Shown one piece after another: positions 1-7,905 of a stretch of 51,224 bases of DNA. The stretch lies in assembly GCA_023389105.1 (NCBI GenBank), contig JAEWEY010000009.1:1-51224 (forward strand), given 5' to 3'. A program made the translations under genes and the position numbers. How positions within the stretch are numbered: position 1 is the first letter of the stretch; every line of letters starts with the position of its first letter. This DNA is from Pseudomonadota bacterium (GTDB lineage Bacteria; Pseudomonadota; Alphaproteobacteria; Sphingomonadales; Sphingomonadaceae). The notes under the pieces are model-generated. The model was not told the DNA's origin and searched no databases. It worked only from the letters and a program-made list of their open reading frames with translations.

Positions 1-230
1 CGTTGCACGGGTTCCCGACCGCGTGCGAGCACGGATCGCCCGGTGGGACGTGTGGCGGCGGAGGCGGCGGCGTTACCTGCGGCGGCGGCGGTGGCGGCGG
101 TGGCGGCACTTCCGGAGGCGGAGGCGGAGGCGGCGGTGGCGGGTTGGCATTGCCCTGCCCCCCGCCATTACCGTTGTTGCCGTTGCACGGGTTCCCGACC
201 GCGTGCGAGCACGGGTCCACCGGTGGAACG
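1..230. repeat. 180-bp tandem repeat inside the Asn-Gly repeat gene
   Basis: The 34 bases starting at 1 recur exactly at 181 and similarity continues to about 230, giving a period of 180 bp (60 codons, so the frame is kept). In the minus-strand protein each unit carries a DPCSHAVGNPCNG block followed by Gly/Asn and poly-Pro. A third, diverged block (DPCAMGNGNPCNG) precedes them. Repeat number may vary between strains; the window edge cuts the array. Confidence 0.8.
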
Positions 231-1363
231 TGCGGCGGCGGTGGCGGCGGCGGGGTTACCTCCGGCGGAGGCGGCGGCGGTGGCGGTGGCGGTGGACCCC
301 CGGCATTGCCTTGCTGGCCGCCATTGCCATTGTTCCCATTGCAGGGATTGCCATTGCCCATGGCGCATGGGTCGCCGGCGTTCGGGTTGCCATTGCCGTT
401 CCCGCCAGCGTTGCCGTTTCCGTTGCCGCCGGAATTGCCATTGCCGTTTCCGTTGCCGCCGGCGTTGCCGTTTCCGTTGCCGCCGGAATTGCCGTTGCCA
501 TTTCCCGGATCCGTGACGGGCGGTGGCGGTGGACTGTTGGGTCCGTTGCCGCCCGCATTTCCGTTCCCATTTCCGCCAGCGTTGCCGTTCCCGTTACCCC
601 CGGCATTCCCGTTTCCGCCGCCATTCCCATTCCCGTTGTTGCCGGGATTGCCGTTGCCCGGATCGACGACCGGGGGTGGCGGAGGCGGCGGCGGCGGCGG
701 CGGCGGCGGCGTATTATTGCCGTTGCCGTTCCCGTTCCCGTTTCCATTGCCCCCGCCGTTGCCGTTGCCATTGCCGTTACCGGGCGGAGGATTGTTGACC
801 GTCGTGGGCGGCGCGGCATTGACCGGTCCAACATCCTTCGGTGCAGCCGCGGCGACGGCCGTGCTGGTGAGGACGATCGCGCCATTTTCGATCCGCGCCT
901 GATCGGCGGCTGGCGGCGCCAGGCCGGTGACAAGAAGCTGCTCCGCTCGAACGGACACCGCATCGGGCAGTTGGGGCGGCAATGCCCGCGCCGCATCGCC
1001 GGCACTCGCTGCCTGTTCGTGACTCGGACGATCAGCACTCGCCGCCGCGGGCGCGTCCACCTGGACATCGAACGTCCCGGCATTGCTCGTGACCGTCGGC
1101 GCGCCGGGTTGCCCAGTCGCGCTCGGGAGCGGGGCACCGTCGGCCACTGCCGGCGATGAAATGATCGTGCGCGACTGCGCTGCATGCGAAGCGGCCTCGC
1201 GGACGCCGTCGACGGCGACCGGTGCGGCATCGGAAACCACAAAGCTCGGCGCGGAATTGGCAACGGAAGCGCCGGTTAGCGCAGTCAGGGCGCAGGCGCA
1301 CAGGAGAGCCGCCCGTCTCCGCACGCGCGCAGTTCGCCAGTCTTGTGACGCCAAACGAACCAC
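1..1363 (-). CDS. Exported Asn-Gly/poly-Pro repeat protein (3'-truncated by window edge)
   Basis: Function unknown. The frame is open from a GTG at 1361-1363, preceded by the Shine-Dalgarno-like AGGGAG, down to base 1, giving 454 visible residues; the C-terminus lies outside the window. The N-terminus has Arg-rich residues followed by a hydrophobic stretch (about 16-38, ending ANSA), which reads as a Sec-type signal peptide. Residues 40-190 are Ala/Val/Pro-rich with no family I recognise. From about residue 190 the chain is made of GN dipeptide repeats (GNGN, GGNGNGNA), poly-Pro runs of up to about 13 residues and blocks of the form DPC-x7-PC-NGNNGNGG. Three such blocks begin near bases 373, 217 and 37; the last two lie in a 180-nt tandem repeat. 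Low-complexity Asn/Gly/Pro with regularly placed Cys pairs suggests a cell-surface or extracellular structural protein or adhesin; that is inference. Frames on the opposite strand here are shadows. Confidence 0.75.
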   Translation of the reverse strand, partial: MVRLASQDWRTARVRRRAALLCACALTALTGASVANSAPSFVVSDAAPVAVDGVREAASHAAQSRTIISSPAVADGAPLPSATGQPGAPTVTSNAGTFDVQVDAPAAASADRPSHEQAASAGDAARALPPQLPDAVSVRAEQLLVTGLAPPAADQARIENGAIVLTSTAVAAAAPKDVGPVNAAPPTTVNNPPPGNGNGNGNGGGNGNGNGNGNGNNTPPPPPPPPPPPPPVVDPGNGNPGNNGNGNGGGNGNAGGNGNGNAGGNGNGNAGGNGPNSPPPPPVTDPGNGNGNSGGNGNGNAGGNGNGNGNSGGNGNGNAGGNGNGNPNAGDPCAMGNGNPCNGNNGNGGQQGNAGGPPPPPPPPPPPEVTPPPPPPPHVPPVDPCSHAVGNPCNGNNGNGGGQGNANPPPPPPPPPPEVPPPPPPPPPQVTPPPPPPHVPPGDPCSHAVGNPCN

Positions 1364-1438
1364 AGCGCTCCCTTTGCCCCATAAGAGACGCGACTCGACA
1401 CAATCGTCGGCTGGACGACGCTGGCATTCCTTATTGTG

Positions 1439-1479
1439 GTTAACAACGCAAGCAGATTCGTTAACCAGGATGAGTTAAC
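1439..1479. promoter_or_regulatory. Three GTTAAC palindromes upstream of the repeat-protein gene
   Basis: Perfect GTTAAC hexamers lie at 1439-1444, 1460-1465 and 1474-1479, spaced 21 and 14 bp, about 75-115 bp before the GTG start of the repeat protein and just past the LysR stop. Two read TTAACC, the half-site known for the alphaproteobacterial regulator CtrA, but the spacing is not the classic TTAA-N7-TTAA. An operator array is the likely meaning; the bound protein is inference. Confidence 0.45.
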
Positions 1480-1503
1480 CGATTGTTGCTCCGCGCTTTT
1501 CGG

Positions 1504-2481
1504 CTAGGCCAGTCGAGCGGTAATCATGTGTGCGTCAGGAACCCGTCCCTGCTTCGCCCACCCGCCGTCCACCTCATCAACGGCCTGGCTGATTTCCGCG
1601 AGAAGCCACTCGCGAAACCGCTTGACCTTCGGGACCATCCGCCGCTCGCGCGGAAAGACGAGCCAATAGGCCCAGCCACGATTGGATACGCGGTCGGGGA
1701 ACGGTGCGGTCAGCCTGCCGGCAGCGACGTCGCCCTTCCACAACAAAGGCGTCAGCAGGGCAAAGCCCTGCCCGCCCATGGCCGCATGGCCCTCGTTCGC
1801 CTGGTTCTCGAGGCGTACGCCCGCGCGACGCAGCACCGAATCGTCGTAGGGTATGCCGTTGTCGGCAAACCATTGCTGCCACCAATCGTCCCCGGGACTG
1901 ATCCGGTTCTGATGAGGGAGGTCATGCGGCTCGACGGGGCGGCCGAGCTTGCGCTCCAGCGACGCGAGATAGTCAGGACATGCCATCGGCGTGAAGTTCG
2001 TCTCGAACAGCCGATGCTCTTCCAGTCCTTCCCAGCCGCCATTGCCGCCGCGGATCGCCACGTCGGCGTCACCCGCGCGAAGGTCGCATAACTCGTTGCT
2101 GGTCGTCATGCGCACCGCAAGGTCCGGGTGCGCCATCTGGAATGCGCCCAGACGCCAGGCCAGCCAGGTATTGGCAAACGTGTGGGTGGTCGTGACCGTT
2201 AGAAGCGTCTCGTCTTCTTCGCGATGGCTCGCGAAGGCCGCTTCGATCCCGTCGAATGCGGTCGACAGCGCCGGCAGTAGCCGCTGGCCTAGGGGGGTGA
2301 GGCGAGCCCGCCCTTTTTCACGCACGAACAAGGGTGCGCCAAGCCGCTCCTCAAGGCTTTTCACCTGATAGGATACCGCGGCTTGCGTCATTCCAAGCTC
2401 GGCGGCGGCGGCCGTAAAATTCTCGGTACGCGCGGCCGCTTCGAAAGCCCTGATCGCTGCCAAAGGGGGAAGCCGCCGCAT
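1504..2481 (-). CDS. LysR-family transcriptional regulator, GcvA-like
   Basis: DNA-binding transcriptional regulator of 325 residues, the usual LysR length. The start chosen is the ATG giving MRRLPPLAAIRAFEAAAR, the standard opening of GcvA/AmpR-type members; a longer frame back to 2601 lacks family similarity. Residues 5-65 form the winged helix-turn-helix (FTAAAAELGMTQAAVSYQVK is the recognition region), followed by a linker helix and a periplasmic-binding-protein-like effector domain to the C-terminus. The target is unknown. The divergent neighbour is an alpha/beta hydrolase gene starting 88 bp away, the classic arrangement for LysR regulation, so that gene is a plausible target. The GcvA-like subgroup includes glycine-cleavage and beta-lactamase regulators, but neither target gene is nearby. 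Confidence 0.9.
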   Translation of the reverse strand: MRRLPPLAAIRAFEAAARTENFTAAAAELGMTQAAVSYQVKSLEERLGAPLFVREKGRARLTPLGQRLLPALSTAFDGIEAAFASHREEDETLLTVTTTHTFANTWLAWRLGAFQMAHPDLAVRMTTSNELCDLRAGDADVAIRGGNGGWEGLEEHRLFETNFTPMACPDYLASLERKLGRPVEPHDLPHQNRISPGDDWWQQWFADNGIPYDDSVLRRAGVRLENQANEGHAAMGGQGFALLTPLLWKGDVAAGRLTAPFPDRVSNRGWAYWLVFPRERRMVPKVKRFREWLLAEISQAVDEVDGGWAKQGRVPDAHMITARLA

Positions 2482-2569
2482 AAAGCGAACATAGGCTGCC
2501 CCCCGACTGCTTCGCAACATGCCAACGCTCGGACTTGACCCCGTGTTATGCAGATCGCCAACCTTGCAT

Positions 2570-3454
2570 ATGAGATTTTGGCAGCGAGCATTCGCCAGCA
2601 TTGCGATCGGGGCTTCCGTTACCGCCGCGGCACCGGCGCCCGTTGAGTTTGGCGATCTCCTCAGACGGCCGCACCCAGCCCCCTCGACAGTTATCCACTA
2701 TGGGTCCGATCCGCTTCAGGTCGTGGACGTCTGGCTGCCAAAAGGCGCAGGCCCCTTCCCGACCGTGATCATGATCCATGGTGGCTGTTGGCAGACGGCA
2801 ATTGCCGACCGCCACCTCATGGACTGGATGTCGGCCGACTTGCAGCGGCGCGGCATCGCCGTCTGGAATATCGATTACCGCGGCGCGGATCGGCCCGGTG
2901 GCGGCTACCCGGGAACCTACCTCGACGTCGCGGCGGCGGCTGACGCCCTCGCTGTCCATGCCGACGAACTTCATCTCGACACCCGCCGGGCGATCACCGT
3001 CGGCCATTCGGCTGGTGGCCACCTCGCTCTATGGCTGGCGGCACGTCCGCGGCTTCGCGGGTCGAGCATTCTGAGCAATCCCCGTCGGCTGCCGGTCCTT
3101 GGCGTCGTCAGTCTCGCAGGGCTCCCGGACCTCGAACGCGACGCCCAGGTGAAAAACGGATGCGGGCAAACCATCAGTATCACCATGGCCGGCGGGCATC
3201 CCGCTGAAACCTCGGTGCCGCGGCTCGCGCCGCTCGGCGTGCCGCAATATCTCGTGAACGGGCTCGCCGATCGCATCGTCCCTGCCGAGCTGGCGACGGA
3301 TTACCGTCGACGCATGCTGAACGCGGGCGACCGTGTGAAGATCGACTGGGTGCCGGACGCCGGCCATTTCGATCTGATTGCGCCGGAAACGCGGGCATGG
3401 GCCGTGGCGCGCCGCGCGATCGAACGGGCACTTCGAGAGCCCCGAAACCCATGA
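2570..3454 (+). CDS. Exported alpha/beta hydrolase (esterase/peptidase-like)
   Basis: Serine hydrolase of 294 residues in the alpha/beta-hydrolase 3/carboxylesterase group. Visible motifs are the oxyanion-hole sequence MIHGGCW, the nucleophile elbow GHSAGGH, a later acid in NGLADRIVP and the catalytic His in DAGHFDL. The start chosen is the ATG at 2570, giving MRFWQRAFASIAIGASVTAA, a likely signal peptide; an upstream start at 2519 would bury it. The product is probably periplasmic. The substrate cannot be read from sequence; relatives act on short-chain esters or acyl-peptides, and some resemble kynurenine formamidase. It is divergent from the LysR gene, which may control it. No strong ribosome-binding site precedes either start. 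Confidence 0.85.
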   Translation: MRFWQRAFASIAIGASVTAAAPAPVEFGDLLRRPHPAPSTVIHYGSDPLQVVDVWLPKGAGPFPTVIMIHGGCWQTAIADRHLMDWMSADLQRRGIAVWNIDYRGADRPGGGYPGTYLDVAAAADALAVHADELHLDTRRAITVGHSAGGHLALWLAARPRLRGSSILSNPRRLPVLGVVSLAGLPDLERDAQVKNGCGQTISITMAGGHPAETSVPRLAPLGVPQYLVNGLADRIVPAELATDYRRRMLNAGDRVKIDWVPDAGHFDLIAPETRAWAVARRAIERALREPRNP

Positions 3455-3532
3455 TGCCATAAGGCCAATTTATCGAACCAGCAAAGCGTTTGATTGGCGT
3501 AACGACGGTGCCGTCCGTATTTAGAATGCAAG

Positions 3533-3580
3533 TCGCCGGTGGAGGCAACTCCTCCCCTCACAGCCCGGCTCCGCCGGCGA
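3533..3580 (+). promoter_or_regulatory. Structured 5' leader of small-protein operon
   Basis: Bases 3533-3539 (TCGCCGG) and 3574-3580 (CCGGCGA) pair perfectly and enclose a second hairpin, GGAG-GCAA-CTCC at 3541-3552. The element ends 26 nt before the start codon at 3607 and just before the Shine-Dalgarno sequence AAAGGAGA. The fold may protect the mRNA or regulate translation. No known riboswitch class was recognised. Confidence 0.4.
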
Positions 3581-3606
3581 CCTTCGACAGGAAAGGAGAC
3601 CTTGCC

Positions 3607-3795
3607 ATGACTTATGGCCTCGATACCCGTGCGTTCATCGAAAACGGCCCGGTCGCGCAGGTCGCCAAGCTCGAAGCCGGACGAACCACGGCCCGCACCT
3701 GGCGGGTGCTCAACGAAGCCTGCAAGCTGGCGCTGATCGAACAAGCGCTCCGCGCCGCCAACGACCGCATCGATGGATATCCCATCGCCCTCTGA
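3607..3795 (+). CDS. Small hypothetical protein, 62 aa
   Basis: Function unknown. The ATG at 3607 has a strong Shine-Dalgarno sequence, AAAGGAGA, 7 nt upstream, which fixes the start; the frame upstream of it is not used. The 62-residue product begins MTYGLDTRAFIENGPVAQVA, has no signal peptide or membrane span, and is mostly helical by composition (Ala/Leu/Glu/Arg), with the segment LNEACKLALIEQALRAANDR likely one amphipathic helix. It is the first gene of a two-gene operon with another tiny protein 21 nt downstream and a strong terminator after that. Own leader, good ribosome-binding sites and a terminator argue that it is a real, probably abundantly made protein. I do not recognise the family. 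Confidence 0.7.
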   Translation: MTYGLDTRAFIENGPVAQVAKLEAGRTTARTWRVLNEACKLALIEQALRAANDRIDGYPIAL

Positions 3796-3816
3796 ACCGC
3801 ATCTGGAGAGAGAAGG

Positions 3817-4002
3817 ATGTTGACCATGATCGACCAGATTTTCGACCGTCAGTATCGCGCGGCACGCACCGAAATGAACGCCGCTCTCTGGGACGGTCTG
3901 TCGCATGCCGCCCGCTCGTTCCTGAAAGCGTTCGAAGTGCTCGTCCGCATCGAATATTCCGCGCCCTGGGCCGTCCAACGCAAGCGGACCCGCGCTTACT
4001 GA
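3817..4002 (+). CDS. Small hypothetical protein, 61 aa
   Basis: Function unknown. The protein has 61 residues (MLTMIDQIFDRQYRAARTEM at the start), is rich in aromatic and basic residues and ends in a basic tail (QRKRTRAY). Purine-rich GGAGAGAGAAGG precedes the ATG at 3817; a second in-frame ATG at 3826 has a better-spaced ribosome-binding site and could be the true start (58 aa). Most of the length looks like two amphipathic helices. The gene is 21 nt behind another tiny gene and is followed after 13 nt by a Rho-independent terminator, so the pair forms a compact operon. The size and basic C-terminus recall DUF1127-type small proteins, but I see no decisive match. Confidence 0.68.
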   Translation: MLTMIDQIFDRQYRAARTEMNAALWDGLSHAARSFLKAFEVLVRIEYSAPWAVQRKRTRAY

Positions 4003-4015
4003 GCGAGTTGAGCTT

Positions 4016-4055
4016 GAGAAGGGTGGACCTGCACGCACCACCCTTCTCATTTTTC
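4016..4055 (+). terminator. Rho-independent terminator after small-protein operon
   Basis: GAGAAGGGTGG (4016-4026) pairs perfectly with CCACCCTTCTC (4038-4048), an 11-bp stem with an 11-nt loop, followed by ATTTTTC. This is a textbook intrinsic terminator on the plus strand. Confidence 0.88.
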
Positions 4056-4138
4056 ATCTTTACGCTCTTGTCACCCAGCCGCGCGAATCTAGGCTGAGCT
4101 GCCGAATCGCCTGAATTTGCTGGGGAATCGTCCCGACC

Positions 4139-6988
4139 ATGTTCCGTTCCAAGGTCTGGCACGCAATTGCGGCCGCCGCTTTGTCCTTGTCAGCGCCGCT
4201 GGCCAATGCGCCACTGGCCGCCGCACCGAACGGCTGGGGCATCCCGTCCACCGACGTCACCCCTGATCCGGCCATTAAATACGGCACGCTGCCGAACGGC
4301 ATGCGCTACGCGATCATGCGCAACAACACGCCGCCGGGGGCGGCAACGGTGGAACTGCAATTCAAGTTCGGCTCGATCGCCGAGGCGGACAACGAACGCG
4401 GCCTCGCCCATTTTCTGGAACATATGGCCTTCAACGGCACCACTCACGTGCCCGAGGGTGAAATGGAGGCGCGGCTCCAGCGCGAGGGCCTGGCGATGGG
4501 CGCCGACACCAATGCGCTGACGGGCTTCGACACCACGACATACATCTTCAACCTGCCGAAGGCCGACGCGGAGCGGATAGACTCCGCGCTTTTCCTGCTG
4601 CGGGAGGTCGCGAGCGAGATCAAGCTGGACCCGGCCTCGGTCGACCGCGAGCGTTCGGTCGTTCTCAGCGAGGGCCGGACGCGCGGCGGCTTCAACCCCA
4701 ACGAAACGACCGATCTCCTGCGCTTCCAGCTTCCCCAGGCACCGTACTGGCAGCGCCTGCCGATCGGCAGCGAAGCGGTGATCAAGACGGCTACCGCCGA
4801 CGCTCTTCGCAGCCTTTACCAGCGTTATTATCGGCCGGAGAATGCGACCCTCGTCATCGTCGGCGACGTCGACCCCGGAACCGTCGAACGCAAGGTCCGC
4901 GGCAGCTTCGCCAATTGGACGAATTCAGCCGCAAGCGCCCCGCCGCTGCCACGGGGCAAGGTCAACTGGGCCCGTCCTGAAGACTTTCACAACCTCATCA
5001 ATTCGACCCGCCCGACGATCGTCGACTATTCCGTCTTGCGGCCATGGCAGGACAGTCCCGACACGCTCGCGGAGCGGCGTCGAAAAATTGTCGAGTCCCT
5101 CGCTGTTGCGATTCTCAATCGCCGCCTTCAGCGGCTCAGTACGCTGCCCGGCACGTCGATCCTGGGCGCCACCATGCTCCAGCAGCAACGTGAAGGCACC
5201 GCGCGCCTTACGTCGTTAAAGGTGATCGCCAAGGACGGCGCGTGGAAAGAGGCGCTGGTTGCTGCCGAGCAGGAAACCCGGCGCGCCCAGCAGCATGGGT
5301 TCACGCCCAGCGAGGTGCAGACCGTCGTCGAACAAGGCCGCGGTGCCGTGCGCAACGCCGCCAGCCAGTCCGCATCACGCACGAACCTGTCGATTGCCAC
5401 CGCCATCCTGTCGGCAGGCGCCACCGACCAGTTCGTGACGACCCCTGCGTTCCGGGCTCGAACCTTCGACACCTTCGTCAAGGACCTGAAGCCTTCCGAC
5501 CTTCAATCCGCTTTTCGGGATTTGTGGACCGGCAGCGCGCCGCTCGTGCACCTGACGACCAAGACGATCGTGCCCCGATCCGACGTGACACTGGCCCTCG
5601 CGGAAAGCCGCAAGACCGAAGTGACTGCGCCTGCAAACACCAAGGCCGCGGCTTTTGCTTACGACCGCTTCGGCGTGCCCGGGAAGGTCGTCAGCGACAA
5701 GCGCATCGCGGACCTCGGCGTCCGCCAGATCCGGTTCAAGAACAACGTCCGCCTCACGCTGAAGAAGACGAATTTCGAAATCGGCAAGGTGCGCTTCGCA
5801 GTGCGGCTTGGCGATGGCGAACTCGACCTGCCGCGCGACAAGCCCGGACTTGGCCTGATGATGAATATCACCGCGACCGATGCCGGTGTGGGTAAGCATT
5901 CGATCGAGGACCTGCAGGAAATCCTCGCCGGAAAGTCGGTTCGCTTCGGAAGCCGGGTTACGGACGATGCCTTCGTCGCCAGCGGAACGACGGCCAGGGA
6001 AGACTTGCCGCTGCAGATGAAGGTCAGCGCGGCCTATCTGCTGGATCCGGGATTCCGGGCCGAGGCGCAGGCCAAGTGGCTGAGCGCGTTGCCGATGATG
6101 GAACGGCAGATCAATTCGGAGCCGGAGTCGGTGGCAGTCGCCGCGCTGCCGACGCTACTGGCCGATGGCGATACGCGCTTCGGCGTTCCGCCCGGCGACG
6201 ATCTGCGCAAGCGAACCTTTGCCGAAGCGAAGGAAGCGGTCGCCCCGCTGCTCACGACGGCGCCGATCGAGATCACGATCGTCGGCGATTTCGACGAAGC
6301 CACCGCGATCGGCGCGGTCGCCTCGACGTTCGGCGCTTTGCCAACGCGAGCGGACAAAGGCTCGGCAACGGCGGAAAGCCGGGTCGTCCGTTTTCGCCAG
6401 GATCCCGCGCCCATCCTCCTCAAGCATGACGGCCGCCCGGACAAGGCGATGGTCCAGATAAGCTGGCCGACCACTGATGATTCGAACTTCGATGACGTCG
6501 TCGGGATCGCGCTGCTGAAGGATGTGTTTCAGCTGATGCTGGTAAAGTCGATCCGGGAGGAGCTTGGCGACACCTATTCCCCATCGGTGCGGAGCGTGAT
6601 GTCGGGCGTGTTTCCCGGTTTCGGCTATTTGTCGGCCGCGGCAATTGTCGCCCCCGACAAGGCGGACGAAGTTGAAACAGCCATCTATCGCGCGGCGGAT
6701 GCGCTTCGAAGCGCGCCGGTTTCGGCCGATCTGCTGACCCGGGCGCGCAATCCTTTGTTGTCGAACGCCGATCAGGCGCTGGAGAACAATGGTTTCTGGC
6801 TTGCGGGACTGACGGACACGCAACGGAACCCTGCGCGCCTGGACCGGATCCGCAACATCAAGTCGGCGCTGCAACGCGTCACTTCCGCGGATATCCAGCG
6901 GTTGGCGGGAAAGTATCTCCAGCCAGGCGCCAGCCGTAAGGCCTTGATCCTGAGCCGTAAGTGGGTTCCGACCAAAGCCGCAAGCTGA
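4139..6988 (+). CDS. M16-family zinc metallopeptidase (pitrilysin/insulinase type), exported
   Basis: A 949-residue protein with a signal peptide (residues 1-29, ending APLAAA). It carries the inverted zinc motif HxxEH as HFLEH at residues 91-95 (ligands His91 and His95, catalytic Glu94), with the third ligand expected among the glutamates near 170-180 (EVASEIKLDPASVDRERSVV region). Two M16 halves are visible: an N-terminal catalytic half and a C-terminal inactive half beginning around residue 510, without HxxEH. The product should degrade peptides in the periplasm, trapping them in the clamshell of this fold. The length matches two-domain bacterial M16 proteins. It stands alone between the small-protein operon terminator and purC. 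Substrate unknown. Confidence 0.92.
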   Translation: MFRSKVWHAIAAAALSLSAPLANAPLAAAPNGWGIPSTDVTPDPAIKYGTLPNGMRYAIMRNNTPPGAATVELQFKFGSIAEADNERGLAHFLEHMAFNGTTHVPEGEMEARLQREGLAMGADTNALTGFDTTTYIFNLPKADAERIDSALFLLREVASEIKLDPASVDRERSVVLSEGRTRGGFNPNETTDLLRFQLPQAPYWQRLPIGSEAVIKTATADALRSLYQRYYRPENATLVIVGDVDPGTVERKVRGSFANWTNSAASAPPLPRGKVNWARPEDFHNLINSTRPTIVDYSVLRPWQDSPDTLAERRRKIVESLAVAILNRRLQRLSTLPGTSILGATMLQQQREGTARLTSLKVIAKDGAWKEALVAAEQETRRAQQHGFTPSEVQTVVEQGRGAVRNAASQSASRTNLSIATAILSAGATDQFVTTPAFRARTFDTFVKDLKPSDLQSAFRDLWTGSAPLVHLTTKTIVPRSDVTLALAESRKTEVTAPANTKAAAFAYDRFGVPGKVVSDKRIADLGVRQIRFKNNVRLTLKKTNFEIGKVRFAVRLGDGELDLPRDKPGLGLMMNITATDAGVGKHSIEDLQEILAGKSVRFGSRVTDDAFVASGTTAREDLPLQMKVSAAYLLDPGFRAEAQAKWLSALPMMERQINSEPESVAVAALPTLLADGDTRFGVPPGDDLRKRTFAEAKEAVAPLLTTAPIEITIVGDFDEATAIGAVASTFGALPTRADKGSATAESRVVRFRQDPAPILLKHDGRPDKAMVQISWPTTDDSNFDDVVGIALLKDVFQLMLVKSIREELGDTYSPSVRSVMSGVFPGFGYLSAAAIVAPDKADEVETAIYRAADALRSAPVSADLLTRARNPLLSNADQALENNGFWLAGLTDTQRNPARLDRIRNIKSALQRVTSADIQRLAGKYLQPGASRKALILSRKWVPTKAAS

Positions 6989-7072
6989 TGCCTGGCTACT
7001 CGAATTGCGGTGCAACCGTGGCTCGCCTATAGCCCGCCCTCCTTTTCCGTTCCGCATGGAGTGACGCGCACC

Positions 7073-7852
7073 GTGGCTCGCCGCCGCCAAATCTACGAAG
7101 GCAAGGCAAAGATCCTCTACGAGGGTCCCGAGCCGGGCACGCTGATTCAATATTTCAAGGACGATGCGACCGCCTTCAATGCGCAGAAGCGCGGCACGAT
7201 CAGCGGCAAGGGCGTCATCAATAACCGCATCTCCGAGCACATCTTCACCGCGCTTCAGGTGATCGGCGTACCGACGCACTTCATCCGCCGTCTCAATATG
7301 CGCGAGCAATTGATCCGGCAGGTCGAGATCATCCCCATCGAAGTCGTGATCCGCAACGTCGCGGCGGGCTCTCTATCGAAGCGCCTGGGGATCGAGGAAG
7401 GCACGCAGCTGCCCCGCACGATCATCGAATATTATTACAAGGACGACGCGCTGGGCGACCCGATGATCGCCGACGAGCATATCGCCTGCTTCGGCTGGGC
7501 CAGCCAGGACGAGATGAACGACATCGCGGACATGGCGATCCGCGTGAACGACTTCCTCAGCGGCATGTTCGCGGCGATCGGCATCCGCCTCATCGACTTC
7601 AAGCTGGAATTCGGCCGCGTGTGGGACGGCGACTACGCCCGCGTGATCCTGGCCGACGAGATCAGCCCCGACGGCTGCCGGCTGTGGGACCTCAAGACTA
7701 ACGAGAAGATGGACAAGGACCGCTTCCGCCAGGACCTCGGCGGGGTCGAAGAAGCCTATCAGGAAGTCGCCCGCCGGCTCGGCCTGCTGCAGCCCGAAGA
7801 AGAGAGCGCCGTCCTCGACCTCGACCAGCACCGGAAGAAGCGCGGGAAGTAA
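7073..7852 (+). CDS. purC: Phosphoribosylaminoimidazole-succinocarboxamide synthase (SAICAR synthetase)
   Basis: Catalyses ATP-dependent coupling of CAIR and aspartate to SAICAR in de novo purine synthesis, in the cytoplasm. The 259-residue sequence opens with ARRRQIYEGKAKILYEGPE, the family's conserved N-terminus (YEGKAK binds the nucleotide), and contains the signatures LIRQVEIIPIEVVIRNVAAG and LIDFKLEFGR. The GTG at 7073 was chosen because homologs begin there; an in-frame start at 7010 would add 21 unrelated residues. The gene is monocistronic here: the preceding M16 gene ends 84 nt away and a palindromic repeat follows 4 nt after the stop. Confidence 0.96.
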   Translation: MARRRQIYEGKAKILYEGPEPGTLIQYFKDDATAFNAQKRGTISGKGVINNRISEHIFTALQVIGVPTHFIRRLNMREQLIRQVEIIPIEVVIRNVAAGSLSKRLGIEEGTQLPRTIIEYYYKDDALGDPMIADEHIACFGWASQDEMNDIADMAIRVNDFLSGMFAAIGIRLIDFKLEFGRVWDGDYARVILADEISPDGCRLWDLKTNEKMDKDRFRQDLGGVEEAYQEVARRLGLLQPEEESAVLDLDQHRKKRGK

Positions 7853-7856
7853 TTCA

Positions 7857-7886
7857 CCGTCATGCTGAACTTGTTTCAGCATCCAT
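7857..7886 (+). repeat. Palindromic repeat, left copy, flanking GIY-YIG gene
   Basis: The core is ATGCTGAA-cttgt-TTCAGCAT (7862-7882), a perfect 8-bp-arm palindrome, four bases after the purC stop. Its reverse complement matches the copy at 8224-8253 at 27 of 30 positions, so the two form an inverted pair around the nuclease gene. The stem-loop might also end purC transcripts. Confidence 0.85.
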
Positions 7887-7905
7887 CGCGCCGCATGCTC
7901 GGTCC

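Noticed and set aside
1..380. Possible CRISPR-like array because of regular repeats
   Set aside because: The repeats are in-frame coding units of 180 bp without spacers; no cas genes are present.
3..1159. Long plus-strand frames rich in Gly/Pro/Leu or Arg/Trp opposite the repeat gene
   Set aside because: They are reverse-strand images of the GN and poly-Pro codons; only the minus-strand GTG frame has a ribosome-binding site and a signal peptide.
6155..7309. A 384-codon minus-strand frame across the M16 and purC genes
   Set aside because: It spans two real genes on the other strand and shows no domain.
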